Shown here piece by piece: positions 60,061 through 64,000 of a stretch of DNA of 64,000 nt (its first letter is position 1; each line of letters starts with the position of its first letter). The stretch is from Faecalibacterium prausnitzii (GTDB lineage Bacteria; Bacillota; Clostridia; Oscillospirales; Ruminococcaceae), in NCBI RefSeq assembly GCF_003287495.1, contig NZ_PRLE01000001.1:1-64000 (forward strand), read 5' to 3'. The notes beneath the pieces are model-generated. The model had not been told where the DNA came from and searched no databases. It saw only the letters and a program-made list of their open reading frames with translations. The translations under genes were made by a program, and so were the position numbers.

Positions 60061-61939
60061 TCTCATTGGCCGGACGCTGGACGGCCTGTATGCAGTCCGG
60101 GAGCTCATTGGCACGGGCGGTATGGCAAATGTTTATAAGGCAGTCGTGGTGGGGGAAAACGGCCCTGTCCCGGTGGGAACGGTGGTGGCCGTCAAGGTCC
60201 TGCGCCAGGAGCTGATGCACGACCCGGACCTTGTCCGCCGCTTTAAAAATGAATCCAAAGCCATTTCGCTGCTCAACCATCCCAACATCGTCAAGGTGTA
60301 TGATGTCTCGGTCAGCGAAACGCTGCAATATATCGTGATGGAGTATGTGGACGGTATGACGCTGCGGGAGTACCTCAACGAACGCGGCGGCAAGCTGACC
60401 AGTCGGGAAACGGTGCATTTCATCTCCCAGATCTTAAAGGCTCTTGACCATGCCCACCGCAACGGCGTGGTGCACCGGGACATCAAGCCCCAGAACATCA
60501 TGCTGCTGGACAATGGCCAGCTCCGGATGATGGATTTTGGCATCGCGCGGGTTTCCCGGGCCGAAAATCAGCTGGGCGGCGGCAAGGCCATGGGCAGTGT
60601 TCATTATATCAGCCCGGAACAGGCCAAGGGTGACGAAACAGACCGCAAGAGCGATCTTTATTCGGTGGGCGTCATGATGTACGAGATGCTCTCGGGCAAG
60701 CTGCCCTTTGACGCCGACGATGTAGTGGCCGTGGCCATGAAGCAGATCACCGATGAGCCCCGCTCCCTGCAGGAGCTGGCTCCCACTGTGCCGCATGGTC
60801 TTGTGGAGATCACGGAACGTGCCATGGCAAAGCTGCCAGCCAACCGCTACAGCAGCGCGGCGGAGATGCTGGAAGCGCTCAATGCCTATGTGGAGAACCC
60901 GGCCATCGTCTTCAACTACACGTATCTCCCGGAAGAAGTTCCTGAAAAGGTGGTGACACCCTCTATGAGTCAAAAACGTGAGGCAGGCACTGTCCGCGGC
61001 AGTGCCAAAAATACCCGCAAAAAAGGCAAGAAGCGGAGCTCGGCCTTTCTCCCGGTGCTGTTTGGCATCACGGTGGCCTTTGCGCTGGCCTGTGCCGCTT
61101 TGTGCTGGAGCATCCTCAACGATTCCAGCAATCTGATGAACCAGAAAGCCGATGTTGTTCTGGGCGATTACAGCGGCATGACGCAGGATGAAGTCAACGC
61201 TTCTCAACAGGTGGCCTCCGGCCAGATCACCGTCAACTGGGAGCAGGAGTATTCCAACGACTACGCCGCAGGCTATGTTTACAAGCAGTCTCCCGTGGCG
61301 GGCCGTACCGTCCGCGAGGGCCAGAGCGTGACACTGACCGTCAGCCTGGGCATCCAGTATGTCACGGTGCCGGACCTGACCAACTACCTGCAGGCCGATG
61401 GCGAGCAGCAGCTCAAAGATCTGGGCGTGTCCGTTCTGGTCACCCAGGCGGTGGATGAATCGGTGGCCGCAGGCTCCATCATCCGCACCGACCCGGCCGC
61501 CGGCAGTCAGGTGGCCGCCGGGACTACGGTGGTCGTCTATGTCAGCCGCCCGCAGGTGAGCACCACCACCAAGGTGCCCTCTCTGGTGGGCATGAGTGTG
61601 GACGATGCCCGCACCCTGCTGGTGCAGAATAAACTGGGCCTCGGCAGTCAGTCGGAGGAGTACAGTGACCAGCCCGTGGGCACCATCATCAGCCAGAACC
61701 CCGGTGCAGGGGCATCCATCAAGCTGAACAGCCGTGTCAGTGTGGTCGTCAGTGCAGGCCCGGAGCCCGCACCGGAACCGGAAGCCCCCAGCAGCTCGGA
61801 TGGCGGCAGTGATGGCAGCTGGTGGGGCGGCCTGTGGGGCAGCGGCGCTTCTTCTTCCAGCAGCACGGAGGGCGGCGAGAGTGCATCGTCCTCTGGCGGT
61901 GCCACTCTGGGGGACTGGTGGCAGTCCTGGCTGTCATAA
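60053..61939 (+). CDS. pknB: Serine/threonine kinase with PASTA domains (PrkC/PknB)
   Basis: The 628-residue kinase has IGTGGMANVYKAVV, the catalytic HRDIKPQN (141-148) and DFGIARVS. A single membrane segment lies at about 330-355 (LPVLFGITVAFALACAALCW). Three PASTA repeats (about 365-570) lie outside the cell, followed by a Ser/Gly/Trp-rich tail. It senses peptidoglycan fragments and controls growth or dormancy in related bacteria. Paired with prpC. Confidence 0.95.
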   Translation: MDNLIGRTLDGLYAVRELIGTGGMANVYKAVVVGENGPVPVGTVVAVKVLRQELMHDPDLVRRFKNESKAISLLNHPNIVKVYDVSVSETLQYIVMEYVDGMTLREYLNERGGKLTSRETVHFISQILKALDHAHRNGVVHRDIKPQNIMLLDNGQLRMMDFGIARVSRAENQLGGGKAMGSVHYISPEQAKGDETDRKSDLYSVGVMMYEMLSGKLPFDADDVVAVAMKQITDEPRSLQELAPTVPHGLVEITERAMAKLPANRYSSAAEMLEALNAYVENPAIVFNYTYLPEEVPEKVVTPSMSQKREAGTVRGSAKNTRKKGKKRSSAFLPVLFGITVAFALACAALCWSILNDSSNLMNQKADVVLGDYSGMTQDEVNASQQVASGQITVNWEQEYSNDYAAGYVYKQSPVAGRTVREGQSVTLTVSLGIQYVTVPDLTNYLQADGEQQLKDLGVSVLVTQAVDESVAAGSIIRTDPAAGSQVAAGTTVVVYVSRPQVSTTTKVPSLVGMSVDDARTLLVQNKLGLGSQSEEYSDQPVGTIISQNPGAGASIKLNSRVSVVVSAGPEPAPEPEAPSSSDGGSDGSWWGGLWGSGASSSSSTEGGESASSSGGATLGDWWQSWLS

Positions 61940-61951
61940 GGGAGGCCGCAG

Positions 61952-62830
61952 ATGAACGGTTATATCGTGAAAGGCATCGGCGGGTTCTATTACGTCAAAA
62001 CAGCGGAGGGAATCGTGGAGTGCAAGCCCCGCGGCATCTTCCGTAAACAAAAAATCACCCCGGTGGCAGGCGACGAAGTGACGCTGGAAACCGAGAACGG
62101 CGCAGCTGTCATTGCACAGATCGCGCCCCGCAAAAACGTTTTTGTCCGTCCGCCGGTGGCAAATCTGGATGTGCTGTTCCTGGTGGCCAGCACCACACAG
62201 CCTACCCCCAGCACACTGGTGCTGGATAAACTCTCGGCCATTGCAGTGGATAAAGGTGTTCAGCCCGTCATCGTCTGTACCAAAGGCGACTTGGCCGAAG
62301 CAGAGTTCCTGCGCTCGGCTTATGAAAAATCCACCCTGCCTTTCATCCGGATCGATTATGAGACCGGAGCCGGGCTGGACGAGGTCAAGCAGTGGATCAC
62401 AGGCCGCCTGTGCGCGTTCTGCGGAAACTCCGGCGTGGGCAAATCCACGCTGCTCAATGCGTTGCTGCCAGACGTGGAGCGGGAAACGGGTGCCATCAGC
62501 CAGAAGCTGGGCCGTGGCCGCCACACCACCCGGGAAGTGACCATTTTTGAGGCGTTTGGCGGGCGCATTGCCGATACGCCCGGCTTTGCCAGCCTGGAAG
62601 CCAACCGTGCCGGGTTTATCCCGAAAGAGAATCTGGAACACGCGTTCCCGGAGTTTGGGCCTTATCTGGGAGAGTGCCAGTTTACCGGCTGTTCCCACCG
62701 TGCAGAAAAAGGCTGCGCCGTCCGTGCCGCATTGGCCGAGGGGAAACTCTCCCAGACCCGGTACGACAGCTATTGCGCCATGTACGACGAAGTAAAAGAC
62801 GTCAAAGACTGGCAGCGGCCCAAAGTTTAA
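61952..62830 (+). CDS. rsgA: Ribosome small subunit GTPase RsgA
   Basis: The 292-residue circularly permuted GTPase has an OB fold (about 1-65), G4 VCTKGD before G1 GNSGVGKS (158-165), then G3 DTPG. A zinc finger (CQFTGCSHRAEKGCAV) follows near residue 245. It matures the 30S subunit. It lies 12 bases after pknB; rpe, which follows rsgA in Bacillus, is absent. Confidence 0.95.
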   Translation: MNGYIVKGIGGFYYVKTAEGIVECKPRGIFRKQKITPVAGDEVTLETENGAAVIAQIAPRKNVFVRPPVANLDVLFLVASTTQPTPSTLVLDKLSAIAVDKGVQPVIVCTKGDLAEAEFLRSAYEKSTLPFIRIDYETGAGLDEVKQWITGRLCAFCGNSGVGKSTLLNALLPDVERETGAISQKLGRGRHTTREVTIFEAFGGRIADTPGFASLEANRAGFIPKENLEHAFPEFGPYLGECQFTGCSHRAEKGCAVRAALAEGKLSQTRYDSYCAMYDEVKDVKDWQRPKV

Positions 62831-62850
62831 AAACCTCTCACCCGTTCCGT

Positions 62851-62893
62851 CCCCCTACGGGGGCGCGTCCGGGAGCTCCCCTAACAGGGGAGC
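62851..62893. repeat. Intergenic inverted-repeat element C
   Basis: CCCCC-TA-CGGGGG and GCTCCCC-TAACA-GGGGAGC lie back to back between rsgA and thiN. The GCTCCCC/GGGGAGC core resembles that of element A. It may act as an RNA processing or stability hairpin in the transcript. Confidence 0.6.
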
Positions 62894-62925
62894 CAGGAAT
62901 CGAGGAAGAAAGAAGAATCAGTTTT

Positions 62926-63573
62926 ATGTCCCGTTGTGTGATCCTTTCCGCCTGCCCGGTTTCGCCGGAACTGGCAAAGCTGCTGCGCCCGGATGATTTC
63001 ATCATCGCCTGTGACGCAGGCTACCGCAATTGCACTCCGCTGGGCTGCAAGCCCAATATCATAGTGGGCGATTTTGATACGGCTCCCTGCCCGGAGCAGC
63101 AGGATGACGACATTGTTGTTCTGCCCCATGTCAAGGATGATACCGATACCGAGTATGCCGCCAAGCTGGTCTCTCAAAAAGGCTTTACGGAGGTGTTGCT
63201 GCTGGGTGCTCTGGGCGGCAAGCGGCTGGAGCATACACTGGCAAACCTTTGCACCGGCCTTGGGCTGGAGCAGCGCGGCGTGCGGGTCACCATTCAGGAT
63301 GAGCGCAGCCGCGTCAGCTATGTACTCCCCGGTGAGACCCGCAGCTACCACAAGGAAGATTATTTCTTCTTTTCTGTCTTCCCGTTGGAGGGAAAGGCCG
63401 AGGGTGTGTGCGAGAGCGGTTCGTTCTATGAACTGACGGATGCGATCTTGACAGCAACCTATCCGCTGGGCGTCAGCAATGAATATGCTGAGGGCTCTGA
63501 CTGCATCACCGTCAGTACCCGCACCGGAGCACTGGTGGTCGTTGAAACGCTGGCAGACGGTCCTGTTTGCTGA
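62926..63573 (+). CDS. thiN: Thiamine pyrophosphokinase
   Basis: The 215-residue protein has DFIIACDAGYRNCTPLGCKP, IIVGDFDTAPCPEQ, KDDTDTEYAAKLV and LLGALGGKRLEHTLANLCTG, the thiamine diphosphokinase pattern. It converts thiamine to the cofactor TPP. Start at 62926 after GAGGAAGAAAGAAGAATCAGTTTT. The rsgA-thiN-spoVM order is conserved. No TPP riboswitch is seen upstream. Confidence 0.92.
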   Translation: MSRCVILSACPVSPELAKLLRPDDFIIACDAGYRNCTPLGCKPNIIVGDFDTAPCPEQQDDDIVVLPHVKDDTDTEYAAKLVSQKGFTEVLLLGALGGKRLEHTLANLCTGLGLEQRGVRVTIQDERSRVSYVLPGETRSYHKEDYFFFSVFPLEGKAEGVCESGSFYELTDAILTATYPLGVSNEYAEGSDCITVSTRTGALVVVETLADGPVC

Positions 63574-63641
63574 AGCGCCTGCACATTTTGTGCGCAAACC
63601 GCCTATACTGGGGCAAAACCAGTGAAAGGCGGGGTGCATCC

Positions 63642-63734
63642 ATGCAGGTGGTTGTGGTAAAAAGTCCGAAACTTCTCCGGGGGCTGCTGTGCCGGTTGTT
63701 CGGCATCAAAAAGAGCCCCAAAGAGAACCTGTAA
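63642..63734 (+). CDS. spoVM: SpoVM-like amphipathic micro-protein (30 residues)
   Basis: ATG at 63642 after GAAAGGCGGGGTGCATCC opens a 30-codon frame beginning MQVVVVKSPKLLRGLLCRLF. It matches SpoVM in length (26 in Bacillus), in the early KxPKxLxG pattern and in Pro9, which is needed for curvature sensing in Bacillus. The end is basic. It lies 68 bases after thiN, exactly the SpoVM position in the conserved gene order, and is followed by a strong terminator. In spore formers it marks the forespore surface for coat assembly. Confidence 0.85.
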   Translation: MQVVVVKSPKLLRGLLCRLFGIKKSPKENL

Positions 63735-63741
63735 CAAAAAT

Positions 63742-63777
63742 CTGCCGGATGGCTGTGTGCTGTCCGGCAGATTTTTT
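63742..63777 (+). terminator. Terminator after spoVM
   Basis: CTGCCGGA and TCCGGCAG pair perfectly around a 13-base loop, followed by ATTTTTTG. Confidence 0.93.
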
Positions 63778-63839
63778 GCGCATACCGTTTCATTACAGGG
63801 CATAAAATGTGCCAAGCGGACAGGAAAGGAGCGCGTTGC

Positions 63840-64000
63840 ATGGAACTGAAGATTTTCCGGGATGCTTTGCCCGCTGCAGGTGCCAGCTGCACCCTCAAGG
63901 CGGAGCTCCCGTTGGAAACAGAGATTTTGATTTCCGATTACCTGCCCCCGGTCTTTAAACTGGTCAAGTGTTTTGTGCGGCCGGTGGTGCTGCAAAAACA
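63840..64000 (+). CDS. DUF3794-type protein, N-terminal part only
   Basis: ATG at 63840 after GGAAAGGAGCGCGTTGC opens MELKIFRDALPAAGASCTLK then LPLETEILISDYLPPVFKLV and KCFVRPVVLQK, running off the window end. The sequence fits the N terminus of Clostridial DUF3794 proteins, several of which are spore-coat or LysM-containing proteins. The rest of the gene lies outside the window. Confidence 0.75.
   Translation, partial: MELKIFRDALPAAGASCTLKAELPLETEILISDYLPPVFKLVKCFVRPVVLQK

Noticed and set aside
62831-62925. TPP riboswitch upstream of thiN
   Set aside because: The conserved CUGAGA and thi-box pieces are absent; the region holds only repeat C and a ribosome site.

Overview
The window reads as a chromosomal segment of a Gram-positive, low-to-mid GC gut Clostridium relative of the Oscillospirales, most like Faecalibacterium, Gemmiger or Subdoligranulum. 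The reasons are the CIRCE-controlled groESL operon, vegetative promoters of the TTGACA-17-TATAAT type, strong AGGAGG ribosome sites, the yicC-remA-gmk-priA-def-fmt-rsmB-rlmN-prpC-pknB-rsgA-thiN-spoVM gene order of the Firmicutes, and short GC-rich intergenic inverted repeats. The genus is inferred from style only; no species assignment is possible from the sequence alone.

Layout. 1-410 is the end of an rRNA operon (3' end of 23S, 5S, terminator). A GrpB-like gene follows. From 1196 to 10123 an 8.9-kb integrative mobilizable element interrupts an XRE-family regulator gene, whose two halves lie at 1058-1197 and 10124-10772. The element carries a large serine recombinase, a small protein, a MOBV relaxase with an oriT-like site, a candidate replication origin, a P4-type helicase, a CHC2 primase, an XRE regulator overlapping a sigma-like factor, and an AT-rich cargo of a DUF2812 membrane protein with a PadR repressor and a 29-codon leader ORF. 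Its attachment arms can be read to the base and are symmetric around a GG dinucleotide.

10.8-28 kb: a CxxCxxCC protein, a TrpXYZ-type ABC importer, a KDG-kinase-like sugar kinase, a radical SAM activase, class III fructose bisphosphatase, MurA and WalJ, a primosome operon (DnaD and DnaC-like) behind tRNA-Gly, a PHP phosphoesterase, a TSCPD protein and a stand-alone Clp ATPase.

28-42 kb: a diacylglycerol kinase-like protein, groES-groEL, a penicillin-binding protein, SecG, RNase R, oleate hydratase, a Tat-exported 5'-nucleotidase, a sugar epimerase with an esterase-like protein, DUF4250 and ribosomal protein L28.

42-50 kb: a site-2-type protease with ScpA and ScpB, DUF2953, YtfJ and an RluB-type pseudouridine synthase. 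Then comes a three-gene biotin carboxyl-transfer module (12S-like, 1.3S-like, 5S-like) with no membrane decarboxylase beta subunit beside it. Next is a TetR gene with its own membrane-protein target and matched operators.

51-64 kb: a long housekeeping operon from YicC to thiamine pyrophosphokinase. It covers nucleotide metabolism, replication restart, translation initiation, RNA methylation, PASTA kinase/phosphatase signalling and ribosome assembly. It is followed by a 30-codon SpoVM gene and the start of a DUF3794 protein. YtfJ, SpoVM and DUF3794 show that sporulation-linked genes are retained here.
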